Source: Chitinophaga skermanii
Lineage (GTDB): Bacteria > Bacteroidota > Bacteroidia > Chitinophagales > Chitinophagaceae
DNA length: 64,000 nt
Direction of reading: 5' to 3'
Assembly (NCBI RefSeq): GCF_003259335.1
Contig: NZ_QLLL01000001.1
Coordinates: 466,406 to 530,405, forward strand
In this document: positions 34,682-43,346 of the stretch, one piece after another
Layout of the letters: every line of letters starts with the position of its first letter
Numbering within the stretch: the stretch's first letter is position 1
Position numbers and translations under genes: made by a program
Notes under the pieces: model-generated
The model's database searches: none
The model's input: only the letters and a program-made list of their open reading frames with translations
Told to the model about the DNA's origin: nothing

Positions 34682-34699
34682 TTTCAAAAGTTAGTGAAA
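34682..34699. promoter_or_regulatory. Operator candidate 2, TTTCA-N8-TGAAA
   Basis: The second copy of the inverted repeat, 29 bp before the GbsR gene, again preceded by TTTTCGAAC. The shared core TTTTCGAACTTTCA is 14 bases long. Confidence 0.6.
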
Positions 34700-34727
34700 A
34701 TTATTTTACGGGAGATGGATCGGGGTG

Positions 34728-35117
34728 TTATTCCATAGAATGAAGGGCCAAACGGTTGCCTTCTGTGTCGTAAAAGATGGCGAAGTAACCTAAATGTTGA
34801 CTTTCAGAAACGGGCGATTTTCCGAGCTCTATTTTGCCTCCAGCGTTGGGGATTCGATCGAGGACTTCGGATAGGTCGTTCCCGGCGTTTAAATACACTA
34901 GGCAGCCTCGTTGACTGCTGATATAATCGGCACCTTGTACAATGGCCGCGCCAACGCCGCCTTGTTGCATATCGAATAATAGGAATCCCATACGGTTCAT
35001 TCCCATATTCGTTTCGGGCATATCAAACTGGAATATAGTATTATAAAATTGCTTTGCCCTTTCGAAATCTTTCACGGGGATTTCCACCCAGTTAACTGCG
35101 TTTTTTGGAATTTGCAT
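34728..35117 (-). CDS. VOC family (glyoxalase-like) protein
   Basis: This 129-residue protein is a single vicinal-oxygen-chelate domain pair: AVNWVEIPVKDFERAKQFYN near residue 7, MGFLLFDMQQGGVGAAIV near 43, and GYFAIFYDTEGNRLALHS at the C-terminus. Members include glyoxalase I, extradiol dioxygenases and resistance proteins, so the substrate is open. It lies upstream of the GbsR gene on the same strand, 74 bp apart, with the operator in between. Confidence 0.83.
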   Translation of the reverse strand: MQIPKNAVNWVEIPVKDFERAKQFYNTIFQFDMPETNMGMNRMGFLLFDMQQGGVGAAIVQGADYISSQRGCLVYLNAGNDLSEVLDRIPNAGGKIELGKSPVSESQHLGYFAIFYDTEGNRLALHSME

Positions 35118-35246
35118 GTCTCCTTCAGATTAGTAGTAAAGCATGTATATAAATATAACGAATCTTTTTTTTCCTATATCATTGGAATTGAGTTTGGTAG
35201 GAATGAAGGAATAGTTGGGGGAAATGGTTTGGTAAACTACAAAAGA

Positions 35247-35282
35247 AAACGCCGCCTCTACGGGTAGAGGCGGCGTTTTTAT
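35247..35282. terminator. Terminator of pdhC (bidirectional)
   Basis: AAACGCCGCCTCTA pairs perfectly with TAGAGGCGGCGTTT over CGGG, with A-runs and T-runs on either side. Confidence 0.9.
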
Positions 35283-35305
35283 AAAAAGATGTTTGTGTCT
35301 TTTAA

Positions 35306-36943
35306 TTATACGAGCATCGTTACTGGGTTTTCCATGTAACCTTTCAATGTGCCAAGGAATTTAGCTCCTACAGCGCCATCTACGCTACGGTGGTCACAGC
35401 TCAAAGTAACTTTCATTACGTTGGTAGCTTTGAATTGACCTTTTTCAACGATCACCACTTCTTTAATACCGCCAACAGCTAAGATAGCAGAATCTGGTGG
35501 GTTGATGATGGCTGTGAATTCTTCGATACCCATCATACCTAAGTTAGAGATAGTGAAGGTATTACCGCTGAATTCTTGTGGTTGTAATTTCTTGTTCTTC
35601 GCTTTATCGTACAATACTTTCGCATCGCTAGCGATTTGGCTCAATGATTTTTGATCTGCGAAACGAATCACAGGAACGATCAAACCATCTTCGATTGCTA
35701 CAGCAGAACCGATGTGTACGTGGTGATTTTCGCGGATGAAATCGCCCATCCAGCTGCTATTTACGGCAGGATTTGCTTTCAATGCCAAAGCAGCTGCTTT
35801 GATCACCATATCGTTGAAGGAAACTTTAACTGGAGATACTTCATTGATAGCTTTACGAGCAGCCATCGCGTTGTCCATGTTAATTTCCATGGTCAAGTAG
35901 AAGTGTGGCGCTTGGAATTTGCTTTCGCTGAGACGCTTAGCAATTACTTTACGCATTTGGCTAACTGGTGTATCGGTATAACCTTCTTGGCCACCAACGT
36001 ATGCTGCTGCTGCAGGAGCGGCTGCTTTACCAGGTTGAGCTGCTGCAGGTGCTGCAGATGGTACGTAGCTGTCAACATCTTTCTTCACGATTCTACCGTT
36101 GTCGCCGCTACCTTGTACTTTACCCAAATCAATGCCTTTCTCTTGTGCTAATTTCTTAGCTAATGGAGATGCTTTAACACGACCGCCTTCTGATGATGAA
36201 GTACTGCCGTTGTCGCTAGCTGCTGCCGGTATAGCCGCTGGTGCTGCACTTTCAGCTGGTGCCGATGCTGCTGCTGGAGCTGCACCTTGTGCGCCTTCTG
36301 CTGCGAGGATCACATCTACATTTGTATCTTTTTTGCCTACAATGGCAATAATGTCGTTTACTTTAGCTGCTGTACCTGCTGGAACACCAATATATAAAAG
36401 TGTACCATCAGCATACCCAACTACTTCCATCGTAGCTTTATCGGTTTCAACTTCAGCCAATACATCGTCACCTTTAACGGTATCGCCTACGTTTTTATTC
36501 CAAGCTATGATTTTACCTTCTGTCATCGTATCGCTCAAAAGTGGCATACGAATTACAGTAGCATTTTTCAATGCTTCTGCAGCGGCTGCTTTATCAACAG
36601 CTGGTGCAGCAGGTGCTGGCGCAGCGGCAGGAGCCGGCGCTTCTTCTTTTTTAGCGGTGCTATTACTTGTAGTAGAGCCTTCCAATAATGCTTTATAGTC
36701 TTCGCCGGGTTTACCCACGATTGCGATCACCTGGTTTACTTTGGCGGCTTGACCTTTCTCCGTACCAATGTATAACAGCGTGCCATCAACATATCCAACA
36801 ACTTCCATGGTTGCTTTATCTGTCTCCACCTCAGCAATCACATCGTCGGATTTTACGGTATCGCCTACCTTCTTATGCCATTCCGCAATCACCCCTTCGG
36901 TCATGGTATCACTTAAAAGGGGCATTCTGATAACTTCTGCCAT
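35306..36943 (-). CDS. pdhC: Pyruvate dehydrogenase E2, dihydrolipoamide acetyltransferase
   Basis: This 545-residue E2 subunit transfers acetyl groups from E1 to CoA. Two lipoyl domains are visible, each with the lipoylated lysine in ETDKATMEVVGY (near residues 43 and 170). They are linked by long Ala/Pro-rich segments. A peripheral E3-binding domain (KASPLAKKLAQEKGIDLGKV) and the catalytic domain with DHRSVDGAVGAKFL near the C-terminus (His and Asp of the active site) follow. The E1 and E3 genes are not adjacent. The promoter has an unusual palindrome in its spacer. Confidence 0.94.
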   Translation of the reverse strand: MAEVIRMPLLSDTMTEGVIAEWHKKVGDTVKSDDVIAEVETDKATMEVVGYVDGTLLYIGTEKGQAAKVNQVIAIVGKPGEDYKALLEGSTTSNSTAKKEEAPAPAAAPAPAAPAVDKAAAAEALKNATVIRMPLLSDTMTEGKIIAWNKNVGDTVKGDDVLAEVETDKATMEVVGYADGTLLYIGVPAGTAAKVNDIIAIVGKKDTNVDVILAAEGAQGAAPAAASAPAESAAPAAIPAAASDNGSTSSSEGGRVKASPLAKKLAQEKGIDLGKVQGSGDNGRIVKKDVDSYVPSAAPAAAQPGKAAAPAAAAYVGGQEGYTDTPVSQMRKVIAKRLSESKFQAPHFYLTMEINMDNAMAARKAINEVSPVKVSFNDMVIKAAALALKANPAVNSSWMGDFIRENHHVHIGSAVAIEDGLIVPVIRFADQKSLSQIASDAKVLYDKAKNKKLQPQEFSGNTFTISNLGMMGIEEFTAIINPPDSAILAVGGIKEVVIVEKGQFKATNVMKVTLSCDHRSVDGAVGAKFLGTLKGYMENPVTMLV

Positions 36944-36965
36944 AGTGTTTCTTCCAAATTTTGCC

Positions 36966-36997
36966 CAAACCTACAAGTTTTTGCGCAAAAACGCAAA
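36966..36997 (-). promoter_or_regulatory. pdhC promoter with perfect 16-bp palindrome in the spacer
   Basis: On the minus strand TTTG (36994-36997), exactly 20 bases, then TAGGTTTG (36966-36973) give a perfect Bacteroidota promoter. The spacer contains GTTTTTGCGCAAAAAC (36977-36992), a perfect palindrome that would place a dimeric repressor between the two promoter elements. Confidence 0.7.
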
Positions 36998-37129
36998 GTA
37001 ACTATCACATTCTCTATTAAAATTTAGAAAATTTAAAATGCAACGGTCACGGTCGACATTCACGCAAAAGCACGACTAAAGCCGTACTTGGGTAGTTTAT
37101 AATAGTTTTTTATTTAATACTACATCTTT

Positions 37130-39004
37130 CTAAAAGTCAAGCTCCATATTTAACTTGTCCTTCAACTCTTTCACGAGCGGGTACTTTTCGATCATCCGGG
37201 CGAATTGTTCGCGGCTCGACAGCGGTTCTGGCCCTAGGTCGACTTTCTCCTGCATGGATTCATCCAATAACAGGGTTAGTACGATGGTTGGGTTGTTGAA
37301 CTTGCGTTTGAAGAATTCGGAGATTTCTAGTTTCTCCTCTTCCATAAAGCGCATTTGTACAACGTTCCTGCTGCAAAGCCCGATTTCTTCGGGACCGATA
37401 AGGCTAAGGGTCGCAAGGGCTAAATTACTTACGACGGTCATTTTATTAGCCGCTCTAAATCTTTCAATAAACTCTTCCCAATACACATGTAAAGCGCCCA
37501 ATGTAATAGGCACGGCGGCATTGGTAGTGGATTTATTCTTTTCGGCGATGGCTTCCTTCATGGCAGCCAAGCCTGTAAGTTTTGTTTTTGGTGCAGATGA
37601 TGTAGCAGTCGCGGTATTCGTGGCGGTGCTAGTTGGCATAGTAGGTTGCGGAGGAACCGGCCTTTCCACTGGCGGTGCCATGGTAGCCGTTTGTTGTGCA
37701 GGCGCTTGGTAAGTAGGCGCTTGTACGGGCTTTGGCGGTGCGGTTGGAGCAGTGGCTACTGGTGTTTCGGCTGTGGCGGGTTTCGCCACGATTGTTTTTT
37801 CCGATAACGGCTGCATGAAAGGTGCGCGCAATTTCTGCGGCTGGCCGTTATTAGGAACTAAGTTTTTTTTTACCACCTCTCCGGTGGTATCGTTGCTTAC
37901 TAGGTTTACTGCTTGTTGGAGGTAACATAATTTGATCAATGCCATTTCCACATGCAGGCGTTTATTACGTGCTTGGCGGTAATTGATCTCTGTTTCATTC
38001 AACAAGGATAAAGCCGTAATAATATATTCAGGGCTTAGTTTGCCGGACAGTTGCTTATAACGATCCTTCAAATTACCCGATACTTCTACTAAGTGCTGTA
38101 CCTTATCATCTTTACTCACCAATAAATTCCGAAGGAATTCAGCCCAACCTCCCAAGAAGTTATCGCCTTCGAACCCTTTCTGCAAGATCTCATCGAATAT
38201 AAGTAAAGCACCTGCAATATCTTGTTGTAGTACGCAATCCATTACTTTGAAGTAATAGTCGTAATCCAAAATATTCAAATGCTCCAAGGTGTTTTGGTAA
38301 GTCAAATTGCCGCTGGTAAAGCTCACGATTTTATCAAGCGTACTCAACGAATCGCGCATACAGCCATCCGTTTTCTGCGCAATCAAGTGCAAAGCATCCG
38401 CTTCGGCCGTGATGTGCTCTTTTTGGGCAATCTCTTGGAGGTGATCCACGGTGTCTTGAATGGTAATGCGCTTAAAATCGAAGATCTGGCATCGACTCAA
38501 GATCGTGGGAAGGATTTTATGTTTCTCGGTGGTAGCGAGGATGAAAATAGCGTAAGAAGGGGGTTCTTCCAATGTTTTCAAGAATGCATTGAACGCGGAA
38601 GAACTGAGCATGTGTACCTCATCGATGATGTATATTTTATACTTGCCGGCTTGGGGGGCGAAGCGAACTTGCTCTACCAAGGTACGGATATCATCTACCG
38701 AGTTATTAGAAGCAGCATCCAACTCATGAATGTTGAACGATGCCCCTTCATTGAAGCTGCGGCAAGAATTACATGTATTACATGCTTCACCGTCGGCTTG
38801 CGGGGTTTCACAGTTAATGGTTTTAGCCAAGATACGCGCACAGGTCGTTTTTCCCACACCACGTGGACCGCAGAATAAGAACGCATGCGCCAACTGGTGG
38901 TTTTTGATGGCATTCTTTAAAGTGGTAGTAATGTGCGACTGCCCAACCACTGTTGAGAAGTTTTGGGGGCGATATTTCCTAGCTGATACAATAAAATTTT
39001 CCAT
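37130..39004 (-). CDS. dnaX: DNA polymerase III subunit gamma/tau
   Basis: This 624-residue clamp-loader subunit has the AAA+ core: RKYRPQNFSTVVGQSHI at the start, Walker A FCGPRGVGKTTCARILA near residue 45, a zinc-binding cluster (CETPQADGEACNTCNSC, 65-81), Walker B IYIIDEVHMLS near 122, and sensor 1 ILATTEKHK near 155. A long Pro/Thr/Ala-rich linker (about 385-480) leads to the C-terminal tau domain. The zinc module and all motifs are intact. No slippery sequence was looked for systematically. Confidence 0.95.
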   Translation of the reverse strand: MENFIVSARKYRPQNFSTVVGQSHITTTLKNAIKNHQLAHAFLFCGPRGVGKTTCARILAKTINCETPQADGEACNTCNSCRSFNEGASFNIHELDAASNNSVDDIRTLVEQVRFAPQAGKYKIYIIDEVHMLSSSAFNAFLKTLEEPPSYAIFILATTEKHKILPTILSRCQIFDFKRITIQDTVDHLQEIAQKEHITAEADALHLIAQKTDGCMRDSLSTLDKIVSFTSGNLTYQNTLEHLNILDYDYYFKVMDCVLQQDIAGALLIFDEILQKGFEGDNFLGGWAEFLRNLLVSKDDKVQHLVEVSGNLKDRYKQLSGKLSPEYIITALSLLNETEINYRQARNKRLHVEMALIKLCYLQQAVNLVSNDTTGEVVKKNLVPNNGQPQKLRAPFMQPLSEKTIVAKPATAETPVATAPTAPPKPVQAPTYQAPAQQTATMAPPVERPVPPQPTMPTSTATNTATATSSAPKTKLTGLAAMKEAIAEKNKSTTNAAVPITLGALHVYWEEFIERFRAANKMTVVSNLALATLSLIGPEEIGLCSRNVVQMRFMEEEKLEISEFFKRKFNNPTIVLTLLLDESMQEKVDLGPEPLSSREQFARMIEKYPLVKELKDKLNMELDF

Positions 39005-39204
39005 AAACTTGCTTCACTCCAAGTGCCGAAATTAGCACAAAAATGAGTTTGATGGGCAAGTTTTTGTTACGAGCTTCAAAACCCGCTACAGTTAAGGCAC
39101 TGGGGAATCGCCACCATCCCAATCAGCAAAATTACCCAATATATCCCCCGCTCTTCATCCCCAACCCCGCATCCTATTAAGTAAAAATTACAAGCGTCTT
39201 CTCC

Positions 39205-39238
39205 TAAAAAACAAAAGCACCCCAAAAGGATGCTTTTA
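39205..39238 (-). terminator. Terminator of the GNAT-like gene
   Basis: AAAAGCA and TGCTTTT form the stem, with a T-run on the minus strand, 8 bp past the stop at 39246. Confidence 0.7.
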
Positions 39239-39245
39239 CTATTAT

Positions 39246-40424
39246 TTATACCGTTGGGTGACGGTGGAACTCCTTTGTTCGATCGAATAAGTACCTATAT
39301 GTAGTCAATTTTCGGCTCACAAATCCACCAAGACTAGCAGCAACATTCACCATTTTGGGATTAAAATCGCCAATCCATTGCATTTCGTAATCCGTATACG
39401 GTAGCTCGTGCTGGATTATTTTAGCTCCTTCCATGATCATGAATGAGTCGACCCCCTTGCCCTGGAACTCAGGGATAAGTCCAAATACAATGCCCGTCAG
39501 CTTTTTATTCGGCCGCGTCATTTTCAGCCATAAGAAATAAAGCTTTTGGAATAGCCCGAACTTCCCATTGAGGTGTTTAAAGTATTGATTCAACTCAGGT
39601 AAGTTAAGCCAGCAACCAATAGGAACATCGTTGTGGTAAACGAACCACACCACCTTAGGGTCCATCACCATCTTCATTTTTTTGAAGATAAGGTAGGCCT
39701 GTGCCGGTGCCATGTCTTTCCCACTGCCATGTTGTTTCCAGGCTTGATTGTAAATAGTGGCAAAGTCTTCCGCGTACTTTTTCAAGTTCGATTTATCGAT
39801 ATACCTAGCCGAATAAGCAGGATCTTTAGCGATTGCGTCGTGGCGGGTATAGTGTTTCTCCATTACGCGATCACGCACGTTTAAGGAAAAGCACAATTGG
39901 TGGAAGAAAGGTTGGAACCCGTAGGTTTCTAACAGTTTTTGATAATAAGGCGGGTTAAAGTTCATACCGTATAAGGGTTCATGGAACCCTTCTACTACTA
40001 AACCCCACCAGTTATCGCGTTCACCAAAGTTAATTGGGCCATCCATGGCCTCCATACCCCGCTCTGCCAGCCAGTTTTTAGCCGTGTCGAACAGTAGGTT
40101 GGCTGCTTCTTGGTTATCGATACAGTCGAAGAAGCCACAACCGCCTGTGGGTTGCTCGTCGCCAACTGTTTTATATTTTTTATTTACGAATGCCGCAATA
40201 CGGCCGATATAATTGCCGTTATTGTCTTTCAAAATCCAACGAGCTAATTCTCCCGAACGAAATGTTTTATTCTTCTTTGGGTCGAATACTTGTTCGATGT
40301 CCTTATCCAGCGGGCGAATCCAGTTAGTGGTATGCTTATTAATAATAGCATGCACTTCTATAAATAGCTTCGCCTTTTGTGGATTGTCAACTAAAATTAA
40401 TTCCATACCAGCTGTTTGCTTCAT
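39246..40424 (-). CDS. GNAT-superfamily-like protein of unknown function
   Basis: This 392-residue protein has two halves that both look like acyltransferase folds. The first contains AVN-like blocks IGRIAAFVNKKY, GGCGFFDCIDN and GMEAMDGPINFGERDNWWGL. The second contains PEFQGKGVDSFMIMEGAKII, which resembles the acetyl-CoA-binding loop. It is conserved, from memory, in Bacteroidota as a hypothetical or N-acetyltransferase-like protein. No signal peptide or membrane segment. The substrate is unknown. Transcribed alone. Confidence 0.72.
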   Translation of the reverse strand: MKQTAGMELILVDNPQKAKLFIEVHAIINKHTTNWIRPLDKDIEQVFDPKKNKTFRSGELARWILKDNNGNYIGRIAAFVNKKYKTVGDEQPTGGCGFFDCIDNQEAANLLFDTAKNWLAERGMEAMDGPINFGERDNWWGLVVEGFHEPLYGMNFNPPYYQKLLETYGFQPFFHQLCFSLNVRDRVMEKHYTRHDAIAKDPAYSARYIDKSNLKKYAEDFATIYNQAWKQHGSGKDMAPAQAYLIFKKMKMVMDPKVVWFVYHNDVPIGCWLNLPELNQYFKHLNGKFGLFQKLYFLWLKMTRPNKKLTGIVFGLIPEFQGKGVDSFMIMEGAKIIQHELPYTDYEMQWIGDFNPKMVNVAASLGGFVSRKLTTYRYLFDRTKEFHRHPTV

Positions 40425-40632
40425 GTGTTTTTACGGATGCAGCTGAGCTTTTCATGTCTTAGCTTGCAGAAACGCACCGCTAAATAAACAAAAATCACGG
40501 AAATGCCAATCATCCGCTTTAAATATCGTTTATAAATTATATACAGTGCTATGCTTGTGAATGTGCCGATTTAACACAAATTTTAGACCCTGGCTTATAC
40601 TTTTATGAAATATCCGTGTTGTTGCATCTTTA

Positions 40633-40640
40633 TAAGTTTG
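40633..40640 (+). promoter_or_regulatory. Candidate -7 element of the efflux operon
   Basis: TAAGTTTG is an exact TAnnTTTG match 69 bp before the first gene. No TTTG is seen at the -33 position. Confidence 0.4.
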
Positions 40641-40709
40641 AAGACTAAATCGTAAATCCAAAATCTCATTTAACCAATAATATTCCCCTAGTAAAACACA
40701 CACGTTACT

Positions 40710-41957
40710 ATGCTCAAGAAAAAATGGTGGATTTTCGCCACTGCCACTGTTGTGATTGCAGCTGCCTCCTATTTTGCTTTCGGAAGGAAAGCCAGCGCTG
40801 TAAATACTACCGTTAAAGTACGAAAAGGAAATTTTAGAAATGTAGTTAGCAGTCCTGGTGAATTACAAGCAGAAAATACAACCTATATCTCTGCCCCCAG
40901 CGACCTGCAAAGCAATGATATCTACGAAGAGATCAAAATTCAAGATATGATCCCCGAAGGTACCATTGTGAAAGAAGGTGATTATGTTGCCACCCTCGAT
41001 CCCGCTGTTGTTAGTAAGAAAATCAGCGATTTTCAAACACAATTGATGACAGCCCAAACAACGCTTTCTCAAACGGCACTCGATACCGCGCTTACACTCC
41101 GCGAAGCTCGTACCAACATGCAAAACCTCGAGTTCCAAGCTGAACAAAAGAAGTTGGCCGTAGAACTAAGCAAGTTTGAACCGAAAGCAACGATTCGCCA
41201 AGCAGAAATCGACTACGAAAAATCACACCGTGATATTGCTGAAGCGGAATCTAACTACAAAATCAAGGTGCGCCAAGCCGAAGCTAAAATGCAACAAGCG
41301 CAAACTAACTTGAATAGGTTCCAAAATATTATCAACGACCTGGAAAGCCTCCGCTCCCGCTTCCGCCTCATGGCCAATAAACAAGGGTTATTGGTGTATA
41401 TTCCCGATCGTATGACCAACGGTAAAAAGAAAGCCGGTTCCGTAGTACGCTCTTGGGACCCAAGGGTAGCCATGGTGCCAGATCTTTCGTCTATGATGTC
41501 GAAAACTTATATTAACGAGGTCGACATTAGCAAAATAAAAAAGGAACAACCCGTTAATATGAGCTTAGACGCCTTCCCAGATGTGAAGCTCGCCGGTAAA
41601 ATTGTTAGCGTAGCCAGCATTGGAGAGAACCGTCCCGGTTCAAACGCAAAAGTGTTCGAAGTACAAATAAAACTCGATAAAGTAGATACTATCCTACGCC
41701 CGGGTATGACTACCTCCAATAATATTTTGGTGAATGAAACCCCCAATCAATTGATCATCCCGCTGGAAGCCGTATTTGCTGAAAAGGAAATCAGCTTTGT
41801 ATACCTCCGCGACGGTAATAGTGTGATCAAACAAGAAGTGAAACTCGGTAAAGCCAACGACGAAGAGGTGATAGTTGCCAAAGGCATTAAAGAAGGCGAC
41901 GAGATTTATTTGAGCGAACCTGTTTCCTCGAAAGAGAAAGCCGTAAAGCGACTCTAA
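40710..41957 (+). CDS. Efflux periplasmic adaptor (MacA/HlyD family)
   Basis: This 415-residue membrane-fusion protein has an N-terminal membrane anchor (KWWIFATATVVIAAASYFAF). A lipoyl-like/beta-barrel start (NTTVKVRKGNFRNVVSSPGE) follows, then a long alpha-helical hairpin (about 110-220, with alternating charged and hydrophobic residues) and C-terminal beta-barrel and MPL domains (LIIPLEAVFAEKEISFVYLR). It would link the inner-membrane permease to the outer-membrane TolC. It is the first gene of a three-gene operon, 24 bp before the permease. The substrate is unknown. Confidence 0.88.
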   Translation: MLKKKWWIFATATVVIAAASYFAFGRKASAVNTTVKVRKGNFRNVVSSPGELQAENTTYISAPSDLQSNDIYEEIKIQDMIPEGTIVKEGDYVATLDPAVVSKKISDFQTQLMTAQTTLSQTALDTALTLREARTNMQNLEFQAEQKKLAVELSKFEPKATIRQAEIDYEKSHRDIAEAESNYKIKVRQAEAKMQQAQTNLNRFQNIINDLESLRSRFRLMANKQGLLVYIPDRMTNGKKKAGSVVRSWDPRVAMVPDLSSMMSKTYINEVDISKIKKEQPVNMSLDAFPDVKLAGKIVSVASIGENRPGSNAKVFEVQIKLDKVDTILRPGMTTSNNILVNETPNQLIIPLEAVFAEKEISFVYLRDGNSVIKQEVKLGKANDEEVIVAKGIKEGDEIYLSEPVSSKEKAVKRL

Positions 41958-41981
41958 AAACATTCACACAAAACTTTACAC

Positions 41982-43346
41982 ATGTTTAAATTCTGGGGAA
42001 CGCGCAACCTCAATAACCTTGCTATTGCCTTCGAGTCGCTGGTAGCCAACCGTTTACGATCCTTTCTAACGGCATTGGGTATCATCTTCGGCGTAGGGGC
42101 AGTGATTGCCATGTTGGCGATTGGTAATGGTGCGCAACAGGAAATATTAGATCAGATGAAGCTCGTGGGGGTGAATAATATTGTTATCAAACCCAAAAGC
42201 ACTGATAAAGACAAACCTTCTTCACAAGCATCTACCGATGCCAACGCACCGAAAGAAGAAGCCACGAAAAAGAAATTCTCTAAAGGCTTAACCATGGCCG
42301 ATGCAGCGAATATTCAAGCTACGCTGCCAACGGTGGAAAATGTAAGTCCAGAAGTAGTGATGGACCAAGATGTGCTTTATAAATCGCGCAGCGGAAACTT
42401 GAAACTAGTGGGCGTAGATACCAACTTCTTCCACCTAAACAATATCCCGGTCGATCAAGGCACTCAATTCAATCCTACACAATTACTCAACGGTGAAGCC
42501 GTATGTATACTCGGTAGCGGCGTAGCCAAGAAATTTTTCGTAGGGGAAGCTGCTGTAGGAAAGCTCATTAAAGTAGGACCGCAATGGTTGAAAGTTATAG
42601 GCGTAACGGAGGAGAAGAATATCAATAGCAGCATGCAATCTAACTTGGGTATCCGCGATTACAACATGGATATTTATACACCCATTCGCAGCTTATATAT
42701 TCGTTATAAAAACCCCGCTAAACAAACATTTACAGTAGAAACCGGGGAAAGCGGCTGGTGGATGGACGATGGGAATAATAATGCTAACAGCAAAGCCGGC
42801 GAACTCGATCAACTCATCGTTAAAATTGATCGTGCCGAAAACGTATCGGAAGCGGCAGAAGTGATTACACGTATGCTCAAACGGCGGCATAATGACTTGC
42901 TCGATTTTGAAGTTACCATTCCTGAGCAACTCTTGAAGCAGCAGCAAAAAACCAAGGATGTATTCAACATCGTGTTAAGCGCGATTGCTGGAATTTCTTT
43001 GCTGGTAGGCGGTATTGGTATTATGAATATCATGCTAGCCTCTGTATTGGAGCGTACCAGGGAAATTGGTATTCGCATGGCTATTGGTGCGCAGAAGAGA
43101 GATATTATTATGCAGTTCTTGTTCGAAGCGGTGCTCATCAGCTTAACAGGTGGTATTATTGGTATTATCCTCGGTGTTGTTGGCGCTTACTTTGTGGATA
43201 AAGTGGCTGATATCAATACCATTATTTCCGGCCTTTCTATTTTCTTATCCTTTGTATTGGCTTCCGCTGTGGGCGTGATATTCGGTATCTCGCCAGCGAA
43301 AAAAGCAGCCAATCAAAATCCTATTGAATGTTTACGTCATGCTTAA
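41982..43346 (+). CDS. MacB-like ABC transporter permease (ATPase domain absent)
   Basis: This 454-residue protein has the MacB_PCD/FtsX architecture: one N-terminal helix (ANRLRSFLTALGIIFGVGAV), a large periplasmic domain (about 70-310), then three C-terminal helices (IVLSAIAGISLLVGGIGIMN, FEAVLISLTGGIIGIILGVV, LSFVLASAVGVIFGIS). It has no Walker motifs, and no separate ATPase gene lies in the operon. It must pair with an ATPase encoded elsewhere. Its stop overlaps the TolC start by 8 bp. Confidence 0.88.
   Translation: MFKFWGTRNLNNLAIAFESLVANRLRSFLTALGIIFGVGAVIAMLAIGNGAQQEILDQMKLVGVNNIVIKPKSTDKDKPSSQASTDANAPKEEATKKKFSKGLTMADAANIQATLPTVENVSPEVVMDQDVLYKSRSGNLKLVGVDTNFFHLNNIPVDQGTQFNPTQLLNGEAVCILGSGVAKKFFVGEAAVGKLIKVGPQWLKVIGVTEEKNINSSMQSNLGIRDYNMDIYTPIRSLYIRYKNPAKQTFTVETGESGWWMDDGNNNANSKAGELDQLIVKIDRAENVSEAAEVITRMLKRRHNDLLDFEVTIPEQLLKQQQKTKDVFNIVLSAIAGISLLVGGIGIMNIMLASVLERTREIGIRMAIGAQKRDIIMQFLFEAVLISLTGGIIGIILGVVGAYFVDKVADINTIISGLSIFLSFVLASAVGVIFGISPAKKAANQNPIECLRHA

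Noticed and set aside
36099..36698. Long plus-strand reading frame opposite pdhC
   Set aside because: It is a shadow of the Ala/Pro-rich linkers of pdhC on the other strand and has no independent signature.
38279..38878. 199-codon plus-strand frame opposite dnaX
   Set aside because: It lies antisense to the conserved AAA+ core of DnaX and its translation has no recognisable motif.
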